A stretch of 7,608 nucleotides of DNA. Origin: an uncultured Selenomonadaceae bacterium. GTDB taxonomy: Bacteria > Bacillota > Negativicutes > Selenomonadales > Selenomonadaceae. Location of the stretch: contig CALZDE010000098.1 in NCBI GenBank assembly GCA_945637225.1, forward strand, positions 1 through 7,608. Direction: 5' to 3'. Position numbers and translations under genes: made by a program. Shown one piece after another: positions 1-6,266 of this stretch; position 1 is the stretch's first letter; each line of letters starts with the position of its first letter. The notes under the pieces were generated by a model. The model was not told the origin of the DNA, did no database searches, and worked only from the letters and a program-made list of their open reading frames with translations.

Positions 1-10
1 TGATAAATAT

Positions 11-53
11 AAGGGACTGTAGCATATATTTTTAGTGCAACAGCCCCTTTTTA
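11..53 (-). terminator. Hairpin terminator after the GltA-family gene, probably bidirectional
   Basis: An imperfect hairpin has arms at 11-24 and 36-49 and an 11-nt AT-rich loop. Its outer part pairs AAGGGACTGT with ACAGCCCCTT, and the inner part pairs GCA with TGC after one A/A mismatch. Read on the minus strand, the outer mismatch at 16/45 becomes a G-U pair, so the stem is better there; it lies just beyond the minus-strand stop codon at 56-58. The plus strand has the better T-run (49-52), so it could also end a plus-strand transcript arriving from the left. Strand assignment rests mainly on the adjacent gene. Confidence 0.7.
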
Positions 54-55
54 CT

Positions 56-1276
56 TTATTTGGATTGCAGATATTTATCCATGCCTTCTGCTGCTATTTT
101 AGCATCACGAACTGCTGCAACGACAGTCTTGGCACCGAGAACGACATCACCAGCAGAGAATACACCTGGCTTACTTGTCATGAAGTCCTCATTAACCTTT
201 ATGAGTCCCCATTCATTCAGCTCAAGTCCTGTGGTGGTACTAGCAATCTTATCCTTTGGTACCTGACTTACAGCAATGAATACTACATCAGCCTCTACCA
301 GCTTTGGTGTGGTCTGGCTTGTTACATTGCCTTCCTCATCCATGGTTACGTGATAAACCATAGGTCCATCAGGAGTAATACTCTCAACTCTGGTAAGATA
401 CTGAATATTTACGCCATCGGCGAGTGTGTAATCTATTTCCTCTGGGCTGGCAGCACTCTTATTACGGCGTACATACATATCTACGGAATCAGCACCCTTG
501 CGGATAGCGGTACGAGCTACATCCATAGCAGAATTACCAGCACCGATAACGATTACCTTTCTGCCAAGCAGATTATAAGCATTAGGATTCATCAGATAAT
601 CAATAGCGTAATGAACATTACCATTACTCTCACCCTTGATACCGAGACGGCGAGGTCTCCATACACCAGTACCAATGAATACAGCCTCATAGCCATCATC
701 GAAAAGGTCATCAAGATGCAGGGCACCGCCAATAGAGGTATTAGGACGAATGAGAATGCCCAGCTCCAGAAGCTTTTTCTGGAAACGGTCAAGAATTGTC
801 TTAGGAAGACGGAAATCAGGAATACCGTAGCGGAGAAGGCCGCCGATGTAGTCCATGCGTTCAAACATAGTTACATCATAGCCTTTCTGTGCCATCTTGA
901 TAGCAACGGTAAGACCAGCAGGGCCACTGCCAATGACTGCAATACGGCGATGTTTCTTTCTGTCACGCTCAAGAATCATCTTATCCAAGCAATAATCAGA
1001 AATGTAATGTTCGATACTGGAGATATGTACAGAAGTGCCCTTGATGCCCTGAATACAGTTGCCCTCGCACTGAGCACCGTGGTCACATACGAGAGAACAC
1101 ATAATGCTCAAAGGATTGTTTTCAAAAAGCATGTCACCGGCTTCATTGATTTTTCCATCAAGGAACAGGCGAATCATTTCAGGTATATTGGTTTGGATAG
1201 GACAGCCTTTATTTCTGCATAATGGGTTTTTGCACTGAAGACAGCGTCTAGCTTCGCTTATAACATGTACTGCCAT
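56..1276 (-). CDS. GltA-family FAD/NAD(P)-dependent oxidoreductase (glutamate synthase small-subunit type)
   Basis: A 406-residue flavoprotein of the glutamate synthase beta-subunit/NfnB/dihydropyrimidine dehydrogenase N-terminal family. In this family, electrons from NAD(P)H pass through FAD and N-terminal iron-sulfur clusters to a partner. The N-terminal cluster domain shows two cysteine sets, C12-C15-C20-C25 and C60-C64-C70-C74. The FAD-binding GSGPAG is at 116-121 followed by E139-R140, the NAD(P) motif GAGNSA is at 245-250, and the FAD-closing SAGD is at 374-377. I chose the ATG at 1274-1276: it has AGAAAGG upstream (14-nt spacing), and the protein then begins MAVHVISEARRCLQC, typical of the family. 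The in-frame TTG at 1327 lies only 3 nt past the -10 box, so it should not be translated. No glutamate synthase large subunit or NfnA partner is in the window, so true GltD function is uncertain. It could be a stand-alone oxidoreductase or pair with a distant gene. Confidence 0.92.
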   Translation of the reverse strand: MAVHVISEARRCLQCKNPLCRNKGCPIQTNIPEMIRLFLDGKINEAGDMLFENNPLSIMCSLVCDHGAQCEGNCIQGIKGTSVHISSIEHYISDYCLDKMILERDRKKHRRIAVIGSGPAGLTVAIKMAQKGYDVTMFERMDYIGGLLRYGIPDFRLPKTILDRFQKKLLELGILIRPNTSIGGALHLDDLFDDGYEAVFIGTGVWRPRRLGIKGESNGNVHYAIDYLMNPNAYNLLGRKVIVIGAGNSAMDVARTAIRKGADSVDMYVRRNKSAASPEEIDYTLADGVNIQYLTRVESITPDGPMVYHVTMDEEGNVTSQTTPKLVEADVVFIAVSQVPKDKIASTTTGLELNEWGLIKVNEDFMTSKPGVFSAGDVVLGAKTVVAAVRDAKIAAEGMDKYLQSK

Positions 1277-1329
1277 AAATAATACACTTACCTTTCTAAA
1301 AGTTAATTTTTCGATATGCTCATGCAATA

Positions 1330-1358
1330 ATTATAGCATATTCAAATAAGAAAAACAA
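1330..1358 (-). promoter_or_regulatory. Sigma-A-type promoter of the GltA-family gene
   Basis: On the minus strand, TTGTTT (1358-1353) and a perfect TATAAT (1335-1330) are separated by 17 nt, and a TG one base before the -10 gives an extended -10. Transcription would start near 1323, leaving a leader of about 45 nt before the ATG at 1276. Confidence 0.75.
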
Positions 1359-1414
1359 TTATTTTCATATTGTAAGGAATTGTTTTTTCTTTATCTGCAA
1401 GAGCTTTTTATAAA

Positions 1415-1444
1415 TTATTTCAATGTTACATAATATTGAAATAA
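1415..1444. repeat. 10-bp inverted repeat in the divergent intergenic region
   Basis: Arms TTATTTCAAT (1415-1424) and ATTGAAATAA (1435-1444) are perfect reverse complements around a 10-nt spacer. The repeat lies between the divergent promoters of the oxidoreductase and rnpB, about 80 bp upstream of the former's -10. It has no T-run, so it is not an obvious terminator. It could be an operator, but the region is very AT-rich and chance is possible. Confidence 0.35.
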
Positions 1445-1478
1445 ATTGCAAAAATATTATGAAAAATGTAAATTGCCT

Positions 1479-1507
1479 TTGACAAAGTCTGTGAAATATG
1501 TTATAAT
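1479..1507 (+). promoter_or_regulatory. Consensus sigma-A promoter of rnpB
   Basis: A perfect -35 TTGACA (1479-1484), a 17-nt spacer and a perfect -10 TATAAT (1502-1507) put the start site near 1514, exactly at the beginning of the RNase P RNA. A full 12/12 consensus at optimal spacing fits a constitutive, highly expressed stable RNA. Confidence 0.93.
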
Positions 1508-1516
1508 ACGTATGTC

Positions 1517-1873
1517 GTTATGAGTATGAAAGACAATCGCGTGCCTTGACGGGTATGAGGAAAGTCCGGGCTCCATAGGGCAGTGTGCTGGATAACGTCC
1601 AGCGGGGGCGACCTTAGGGAAAGTGCATAGAAAAGGAAACTACCTCAGTTTTTCTGAGGCAAAGGTGGAAAGGTGCGGTAAGAGCGTACCAGCGGTCAGG
1701 TGACTGGCCGGCTTAGCAAACCCCACACGGAGCAAGACCGAATAGGGAAGGGATGAAGTGGCCCGCAGACCTTCCGGGTGTGTCGCGTTAGAATTGGCAG
1801 GTAACTGTCAATCCAGATAAATGATTGTCGCTGTGCAAGCAGTACAGAACTCGGCTTATTGATTACTCATGAT
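1517..1873 (+). ncRNA. rnpB: RNase P RNA, class A type
   Basis: This is the catalytic RNA of ribonuclease P, which removes the 5' leaders of tRNA precursors with the small protein RnpA. The conserved P4 5' half and flank (GAGGAAAGTCCGGGCTCC) start at 1557, the AGCAAACCCCACACGGAGCAAGACCGAATAGG region spans about 1715-1746, and the 3' P4 half with its flank (ACAGAACTCGGCTTAT) is at 1844-1859. The ends pair as expected: ATGAGTA (1520-1526) with TACTCAT (1864-1870) forms P1, and GACAATC (1532-1538) with GATTGTC (1823-1829) forms P2. The length of about 357 nt is normal. I call class A from the overall layout and the CTTAGCAAACCCC region; I have not folded it in full. Exact ends are estimated from P1. 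Confidence 0.97.
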
Positions 1874-1894
1874 GATATTAATTTTAGGAGTCCA

Positions 1895-1938
1895 AGGCTG
1901 GTCGTACCAATGAAAAAAGGTAACTCAGCCTGTTATTT
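1895..1938 (+). terminator. Possible weak rnpB terminator
   Basis: AGGCTG (1895-1900) pairs with CAGCCT (1926-1931). Inside, GTACC (1904-1908) pairs with GGTAAC (1919-1924) with one bulged A, around an A-rich loop. The tail TGTTATTTTG is only a poor U-run. It lies 22 nt after the RNase P RNA, where a terminator is expected, but it is weaker than the one at 2905-2933. Confidence 0.45.
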
Positions 1939-2031
1939 TGCCCATTGAAAATTGTATAGTTAGTTCGTCCTATTGCAATTGGGATATTTGCTTCAGGCGT
2001 TTCTATTGAAATATATAAATATGGATACTCT

Positions 2032-2062
2032 TTGGCAGTGTTTCAGTTGATAGGCATATAAT
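2032..2062 (+). promoter_or_regulatory. Candidate promoter for the riboswitch and NlpC/P60 gene
   Basis: TTGGCA (2032-2037) and a perfect TATAAT (2057-2062) are 19 nt apart, slightly longer than optimal. The predicted start near 2069 lies just upstream of the riboswitch P1 strand. The rest of 1939-2031 shows no gene: only very short open frames without ribosome binding sites. Confidence 0.5.
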
Positions 2063-2081
2063 TATATTTGAGCGTTGTTTT

Positions 2082-2195
2082 TAGACAGCCGAGTCCAGCT
2101 CAGGAGCGGGGGAACCAATCTTTGGGGTGAATGCAGTTCTGAATTGCAAGGGTAGATCTCTGCCCGAACCCGTCAGCTAACCTCGTAGGCGTATA
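2082..2195 (+). promoter_or_regulatory. c-di-AMP riboswitch (ydaO/yuaA leader)
   Basis: The conserved core of the ydaO-yuaA motif, which binds cyclic di-AMP, is present in order: GGAGCGGGGGAACCA (2103-2117), TTGGGGTGAAT (2122-2132), a GGGTAGATCTCTGCCCGAA region (2150-2168), then CCCGTCAGCTAACCTCGTAGGCG (2169-2191). The variable stem-loop GCAGTTCTGAATTGC is at 2133-2147. The closing stem P1 can be drawn from AGCC/GGC and flanking pairs at 2082-2090 with 2188-2195. In this family, ligand binding usually turns expression off, and downstream genes are often wall hydrolases or potassium transporters, as here. The Shine-Dalgarno site follows directly, suggesting translational control. A run of seven T at 2207-2213 leaves termination as an alternative. 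Confidence 0.93.
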
Positions 2196-2203
2196 GAGAG
2201 GAG
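2195..2203 (+). promoter_or_regulatory. Shine-Dalgarno site at the base of riboswitch P1
   Basis: AGAGAGGAG ends 10 nt before the ATG at 2214 and fixes that start. It directly continues the P1 3' strand of the c-di-AMP riboswitch. It can pair with the U-rich 2075-2082 segment through A-U and G-U pairs with one G/G mismatch, so a lengthened P1 could hide it. Confidence 0.7.
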
Positions 2204-2213
2204 TAATTTTTTT

Positions 2214-2888
2214 ATGTTTTCTTTTGGTGTTAAGGTGATGCGTGCATTGGCACTGTCCGCAATTATGACCTGTTGTGTATCCGTAGCAAGCGCTGAGTCT
2301 CTTCGCATAGGAGATCAGGGTTCTGATATTGCAGAGGTTCAGGAACAGTTGTCAAGCATGGGGTATGATGTAGTAGCTGATGGTGATTTCGGTCCTGCAA
2401 CTGCTGAGGCAGTTAAAGCATTTCAGAGTTCTCAGGGCTTAGAGGTTGATGGTCTGGTTGGCCCTTCCACCTATTCAGCACTCATGGGCAGAAGCATGCC
2501 AGCTGTAAGCCGTGGCAGTAATTATGTTGCACGCCGCGTGGTAGCTGAGTCCATGAAGTACATTGGCGTTCCTTACGTTTTCGGTGGTACTACACCATAC
2601 GGTTTTGATTGCTCCGGTTATGTTCAGTATGTATTTGCCAACGCTGGTGTATATCTGTCCCGTACAGCAGATTCCCAGTATGAGGAAGGTTATCCAGTCT
2701 CTACTGACGAGCTTCGTGCTGGTGACCTGGTATTCTTCTCCACCTACACTTATGGTGCTTCCCACGTTGGTATCTACTTAGGTGATGGCGAGTTCATTAA
2801 TGCTTCTTCTAGCAGAGGCGTATCCATCGCTTCACTGTTTGATGGCTACTGGGGTTCCTGCTATATTGGCGCACGCAGGGTATTGTAA
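2214..2888 (+). CDS. Exported PG-binding NlpC/P60 endopeptidase
   Basis: A 224-residue secreted peptidoglycan hydrolase, expected to cut stem peptides (gamma-D-Glu to diamino acid bonds). Residues 1-27 form a signal peptide: K7 and R10, a hydrophobic stretch, then ASA before E28. Residues 30-91 are a PG_binding_1 domain (LRIGDQGSDIAEVQEQLSSMGY, then DGDFGPATAEAVKAFQ). After a short linker, residues 105-224 are an NlpC/P60 domain with catalytic C133 in FDCSGY, H184 in SHVGIY, and N196 in FINAS at the third polar position, where His is more common. The catalytic set is complete, so it should be active. The ATG follows AGGAG at optimal spacing. It is controlled by the upstream c-di-AMP riboswitch and followed by a strong terminator. 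The substrate bond is inferred from the family, not visible. Confidence 0.95.
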   Translation: MFSFGVKVMRALALSAIMTCCVSVASAESLRIGDQGSDIAEVQEQLSSMGYDVVADGDFGPATAEAVKAFQSSQGLEVDGLVGPSTYSALMGRSMPAVSRGSNYVARRVVAESMKYIGVPYVFGGTTPYGFDCSGYVQYVFANAGVYLSRTADSQYEEGYPVSTDELRAGDLVFFSTYTYGASHVGIYLGDGEFINASSSRGVSIASLFDGYWGSCYIGARRVL

Positions 2889-2904
2889 AATTTAAAAATT
2901 ATTT

Positions 2905-2933
2905 AGGGGAGATACAGTCTCCCCTGTTTTTTT
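2905..2933 (+). terminator. Strong Rho-independent terminator after the NlpC/P60 gene
   Basis: A perfect 8-bp stem, AGGGGAGA (2905-2912) with TCTCCCCT (2918-2925), has a 5-nt loop and is followed by G and seven T (2927-2933). It separates the hydrolase gene from the ABC transporter operon, whose ribosome binding site starts only 6 nt later. Confidence 0.93.
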
Positions 2934-2951
2934 GTATTGAGGGTGCAAGTA

Positions 2952-3710
2952 ATGATTGAAGTAGAAAATCTGGTGAAGGATTTTTATGATGGCAAGGATA
3001 AGGATAACAAAAATGTTATAAAACGTGCCGTAGATGGATTAAATCTGAAGATTGGCAAAGGTGAGGTCTTCGGACTTTTAGGCCCTAATGGCGCAGGAAA
3101 GACCACTACCATAAAAATGCTTACCATGCTTACAGCCCCTACTGAGGGAAAAATAATTTATGACGGAATACCTTTAAAGGGAAATGAAAGCAAAATTAAA
3201 AGACTGATAGGAGTTGTTCCACAGTATATTAATTTTGATCAGGATTTAAGGGTAGGAGAAAACATGGAGCTTCACGCAAGATTGCACCATATGGGAAGCA
3301 CTGAACGCAAGGAAAGAATTGCAGAATTACTTAATTATGTAGAATTAGCTGATACAGTAAATGAAAATGTACGTTCACTATCCGGTGGCATGAAACGCCG
3401 TCTTTTGATAGCAAGAGCCTTAATTCACCGCCCTAAAATACTGTTTATGGATGAGCCTACGGTTGCGCTTGACCCACAGGTAAGAAGAAGGATATGGGGA
3501 TTAATAAGGCAGATGGCAAGAGAAGGCGTAACGGTGCTTCTTACTACTCATTACATTGAGGAAGCAGAGGAATTATGTCAGAGAGTAGCTATCATGAATA
3601 AGGGAAAACTCATAGATATAGATACTCCTAAGGGATTTTGTGAAAAGCATAATAAGCCAAATCTTGAAGAAGTGTTTATTCATTTGACAGGCAATAAAAT
3701 AAAAAGATAA
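2952..3710 (+). CDS. ABC-2-type exporter ATPase (DrrA/NodI/CcmA-like)
   Basis: A 252-residue cytoplasmic ATPase that powers the ABC-2 permease encoded next. All nucleotide-binding motifs are intact: Walker A GPNGAGKT at 44-51, Q-loop Q91, signature LSGGM at 143-147, Walker B ILFMDE at 163-168, D-loop VALD at 171-174, and switch H200. The tail (NKPNLEEVFIHLTG, 234-247) matches the DrrA/NodI subfamily of drug, polysaccharide or lipid exporters. I chose the ATG at 2952 because GAGGGTG (2939-2945) precedes it at good spacing; an in-frame TTG at 2937 sits next to the terminator U-run. It is the first gene of a five-gene unit, 15 nt from its permease. No promoter is evident in the 63 nt after the hydrolase gene. 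The exported substrate cannot be told. Confidence 0.95.
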   Translation: MIEVENLVKDFYDGKDKDNKNVIKRAVDGLNLKIGKGEVFGLLGPNGAGKTTTIKMLTMLTAPTEGKIIYDGIPLKGNESKIKRLIGVVPQYINFDQDLRVGENMELHARLHHMGSTERKERIAELLNYVELADTVNENVRSLSGGMKRRLLIARALIHRPKILFMDEPTVALDPQVRRRIWGLIRQMAREGVTVLLTTHYIEEAEELCQRVAIMNKGKLIDIDTPKGFCEKHNKPNLEEVFIHLTGNKIKR

Positions 3711-3725
3711 GTAAGGATTTTAATT

Positions 3726-4466
3726 ATGTTTTACGATATTTGGACAGTATTCTGGCGAGACTGGATTGTATTGAAACGCCGTTTGACAAAATTTATTTTG
3801 AGCCGAATGGTTGCACCAATGCTTTATTTGGTAGCTTTTGGCTGGGGACTGGGACGCAGTATTCAGGTGAGCAGTGGAAATTCCTATATTGATTTTTTGG
3901 TGCCTGGTATTTTAGCACTTAATTCAATGAATATCAGCTTTAACAGCATTACGCCTGTTCATGCAGAAAAGGTCTATCACAAGAGTCTTGAGCAGTATCT
4001 TATTGCACCTATAAACCCTGATTCATTTGTTATAGGAAAGGTCTTAGCTTCTGTTTTAAGGGGACTTATTTCTTCGGCAATAATCCTTGTTTTAGCCTTT
4101 GTATTTGGTGCAAAAATTGATATTACACCGCTGTTTTTAGTAGTATTGATTTTAAATTGTATTATTTTTTCAGAAATAGGTTTTTTAGCGGCTATGAAGA
4201 TAAATACATATGAGGAAATGGGACAGGTAAACACATATATTTTACTTCCTATGAGCTTTTTATGCGGAACATTTTTTGCGACACAAATGCTTCCAGATAC
4301 ACTGAGATGGTTTATTGAAATACTTCCGCTGACACATACAAGCTATCTTTTAAGAGGAATAAGCTTAGGTCATGATGTATCTTATTTATCAGTATTAGTT
4401 TTAGTGTTTTACACCGTAGTATGTTTTATTTTAAGCAGAAATGCGTTCCGTAATTTAACAAAATAA
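3726..4466 (+). CDS. ABC-2-type exporter permease
   Basis: A 246-residue membrane protein with about six hydrophobic segments (roughly 25-43, 55-76, 104-128, 133-157, 171-189, 219-236) and a charged N-terminal start. The segment LLPMSFLCGTFFATQMLPDTLRWFIEILPLTHTSYLLRGI (173-212) is the typical ABC-2 C-terminal signature, in which a Pro-rich reentrant stretch precedes the last helix. Length is normal for NodJ/DrrB/YadH-like permeases. AAGGA lies 8 nt before the ATG, and the gap from the ATPase gene is 15 nt, so the two are translated as a pair. It should form a homodimer with two copies of the ATPase. The substrate is unknown. The next gene starts 14 nt downstream, which places this exporter in one transcript with a metal importer. 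Confidence 0.93.
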   Translation: MFYDIWTVFWRDWIVLKRRLTKFILSRMVAPMLYLVAFGWGLGRSIQVSSGNSYIDFLVPGILALNSMNISFNSITPVHAEKVYHKSLEQYLIAPINPDSFVIGKVLASVLRGLISSAIILVLAFVFGAKIDITPLFLVVLILNCIIFSEIGFLAAMKINTYEEMGQVNTYILLPMSFLCGTFFATQMLPDTLRWFIEILPLTHTSYLLRGISLGHDVSYLSVLVLVFYTVVCFILSRNAFRNLTK

Positions 4467-4480
4467 AAGGAAATTAATTT

Positions 4481-5404
4481 ATGTTAAAGCATTTTTTTCA
4501 TCAGGCAAAAACATCAGCAGATTGCACTAAACTCTGCTGTACAAAAATAGAGAATTTTACAGTAAAAGCAGGAAAATTGACTATATTTGAGGACGTAAAT
4601 ATTCACGTTCACTGTGGTCAGCTGACAGCACTTATTGGGCCTAATGGAGCGGGAAAGAGTACTCTCTTGAAGGCAATTTTAGGCGAAGTAAGTCATACAG
4701 GAAATTTGCGCTATGTAGATGCAAAAGATGCTCATACAGGCGCACCAGTGATAGGCTATGTTCCTCAGTATTTAAAGTTTGATGTCAGCTCTCCTACGAC
4801 GGTTCTTGATTTATTTGCGGCATGTCTCACCAATCGTCCTGTGTGGCTTTTTCCAGCAGGCAAGCTTCGTCAGCAGGTATTGGAATCATTGAAAATGGTA
4901 AGAGCGGCGGACCTTATAGACAGGCGTTTAGGGGCTTTGTCCGGTGGTGAATTACAGAGAATTTTACTGGCTTTAGCTTTAAATCCAACCCCTGATTTGC
5001 TTCTTCTTGATGAGCCTGTTTCCGGTGTAGACCAAAATGGATTAGAGATATTTTATGAGATTTTAGAAGAATTACAGGCAAAATCAGATATGGCGATTAT
5101 CCTCATTTCTCACGATTTGAACATGGTAGCACGTTATGCAGATCAGGTAGTTCTTTTAAATAAGGGCGTAGTGTGCAGTGGTACACCGCAGGAGGTATTT
5201 GCTGATAAGCGTACAAGAAAGATTTTTGGTATGCTTGCTGGTGCTGGAGAAAAGAAAAATGGTCTTGATTTCGTGTGGAAGCCTCATAATAAGAAGCATA
5301 ATGCCAATGCTTTGAACTGTGATTGTAAGGACTGTAATCCAGAAAACAGGGAGGACAGGCTGGTGGCGAATAGTCAGGCTATGTCAGAAGGAGGCGAGGA
5401 TTAA
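4481..5404 (+). CDS. Metal (Zn/Mn-type) ABC importer ATPase with Cys-rich ends
   Basis: A 307-residue ATPase of the ZnuC/MntB/TroB group. Motifs are intact: Walker A GPNGAGKS at 53-60, Q96, signature LSGGE at 153-157, Walker B LLLLDE at 173-178, and H211 in LISHDLN, which is followed by the usual importer segment ending GTPQEVF. It is longer than typical family members (about 240-260). An N-terminal stretch of about 20 residues contains C15, C19 and C20. A C-terminal extension after about 262 contains H269, H273 and a CDCKDC cluster (C280, C282, C285). These residues could bind metal, but this is inference. AAAGGAAA precedes the ATG. Its stop overlaps the permease start by one base (TAATG), indicating coupled translation. 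No substrate-binding protein gene is nearby. The metal cannot be decided from sequence. Confidence 0.93.
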   Translation: MLKHFFHQAKTSADCTKLCCTKIENFTVKAGKLTIFEDVNIHVHCGQLTALIGPNGAGKSTLLKAILGEVSHTGNLRYVDAKDAHTGAPVIGYVPQYLKFDVSSPTTVLDLFAACLTNRPVWLFPAGKLRQQVLESLKMVRAADLIDRRLGALSGGELQRILLALALNPTPDLLLLDEPVSGVDQNGLEIFYEILEELQAKSDMAIILISHDLNMVARYADQVVLLNKGVVCSGTPQEVFADKRTRKIFGMLAGAGEKKNGLDFVWKPHNKKHNANALNCDCKDCNPENREDRLVANSQAMSEGGED

Positions 5405-6243
5405 TGGCTGTTATTTACGATATTCTTGATGTAATTCTGCCTTTCTCCTGGCTTGATTACAATTTTATGAAAAACGCTTTTTTAGCAGTCCTTCTGATAA
5501 CTCCTCTTTTTGGTATTTTGAGTACAATGGTGGTTTCCAACCGAATGGCCTTTTTCTCTGATTCGTTGGGGCATGGTGCTTTTACCGGTTTGGCGATTGG
5601 CTCTTTGGTGGGAATATTCTCTCCGTTGGTGTCCTTAGTAGGCTTTTCAATTTTGTTTGCTTTGCTGATTACTTATATAAAAAATAACAGCAGTGCTTCC
5701 ACTGATACTATTATAGGTGTATTTTCCTCAACTGGCATTGCAGCTGGTCTGATGATGATGTCCTATGGCGGTGGTTTTAACAAATATTCGAGCTATCTTA
5801 TCGGTGATATTTTGAGCATTACTCCTGATGATTTAATTTCATTGATGGGTGTATTTGTCTTGGTTTTGCTGGTATGGGGCTGGCTGTTTAACAGGCTTTT
5901 GGTTTTAAGTATCAATTCTTCATTTGCAAGAAGCAGGGGAATTAATGCAGTAATGGCAGAAGGAATATTTGCTTCAGTGGTAGCGGTGGTAGTAGCCATC
6001 AGCATTCAATGGGTAGGTCTTTTAATAATAAATTCTCTTTTAGTTCTTCCAGCAGCTTCTGCTAGAAATATTACTTCCAGCGTGAAGGAATATCATTTGG
6101 TTTCTGTACTTTGTGCCATGATTTCAGGTATTAGTGGCTTGGTTTTAGCTTACTATTACAACATGGCCGCTGGTGCAACAATAGTAGTAATTGCTGCGTT
6201 GATATTCTTTGTGACTTTAGTATTAAAATCACGCCGTAATTAA
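5404..6243 (+). CDS. Metal ABC importer permease (ZnuB/TroC family)
   Basis: A 279-residue ABC-3 family permease with about eight hydrophobic segments spread over 24-270. The conserved MAFFSDSLGHGAFTGLAIG block (48-66, His57) matches the family block around a Ser/Ala-Leu-x-His core. VGLLIINSLLVLPAASAR (204-221) matches the second conserved block, which lies near the ATPase contact region in this family. Length is normal and no truncation is seen. The start ATG overlaps the ATPase stop, and AAGGAGG (5388-5394) lies 9 nt before it. It should import Zn, Mn or Fe ions, delivered by a periplasmic or lipoprotein binding protein that is not encoded here. The downstream lipoprotein is too short and has no binding-protein fold that I can see. 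Confidence 0.94.
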   Translation: MAVIYDILDVILPFSWLDYNFMKNAFLAVLLITPLFGILSTMVVSNRMAFFSDSLGHGAFTGLAIGSLVGIFSPLVSLVGFSILFALLITYIKNNSSASTDTIIGVFSSTGIAAGLMMMSYGGGFNKYSSYLIGDILSITPDDLISLMGVFVLVLLVWGWLFNRLLVLSINSSFARSRGINAVMAEGIFASVVAVVVAISIQWVGLLIINSLLVLPAASARNITSSVKEYHLVSVLCAMISGISGLVLAYYYNMAAGATIVVIAALIFFVTLVLKSRRN

Positions 6244-6266
6244 TGCATTTTAAGAAAGGAAAATTT

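Noticed and set aside
35..1222. Long plus-strand open frame (395 codons)
   Set aside because: It is antisense to the oxidoreductase gene, which has a clear family match. The plus-strand translation has no recognisable domain and no ribosome binding site.
1910..1948. Mini-frame ATG AAA AAA GGT... (12 codons) after rnpB
   Set aside because: The nearest AGGAG is about 18 nt away and the frame lies in the hairpin loop and arm. I see no support for translation.
2475..2781. Open frames on both strands inside the NlpC/P60 gene
   Set aside because: Shadows of the endopeptidase, whose frame contains all catalytic motifs.
2937..2951. TTG start for the first ABC ATPase
   Set aside because: It lies almost directly against the terminator T-run. 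The ATG at 2952 has GAGGGTG at proper spacing, and MIEVENLVKDF is the usual family start.
6243..6266. ATG overlapping the permease stop as lipoprotein start
   Set aside because: It would add MHFKKGKF before a normal lipoprotein signal. The ATG at 6267 has its own AGAAAGGA site.
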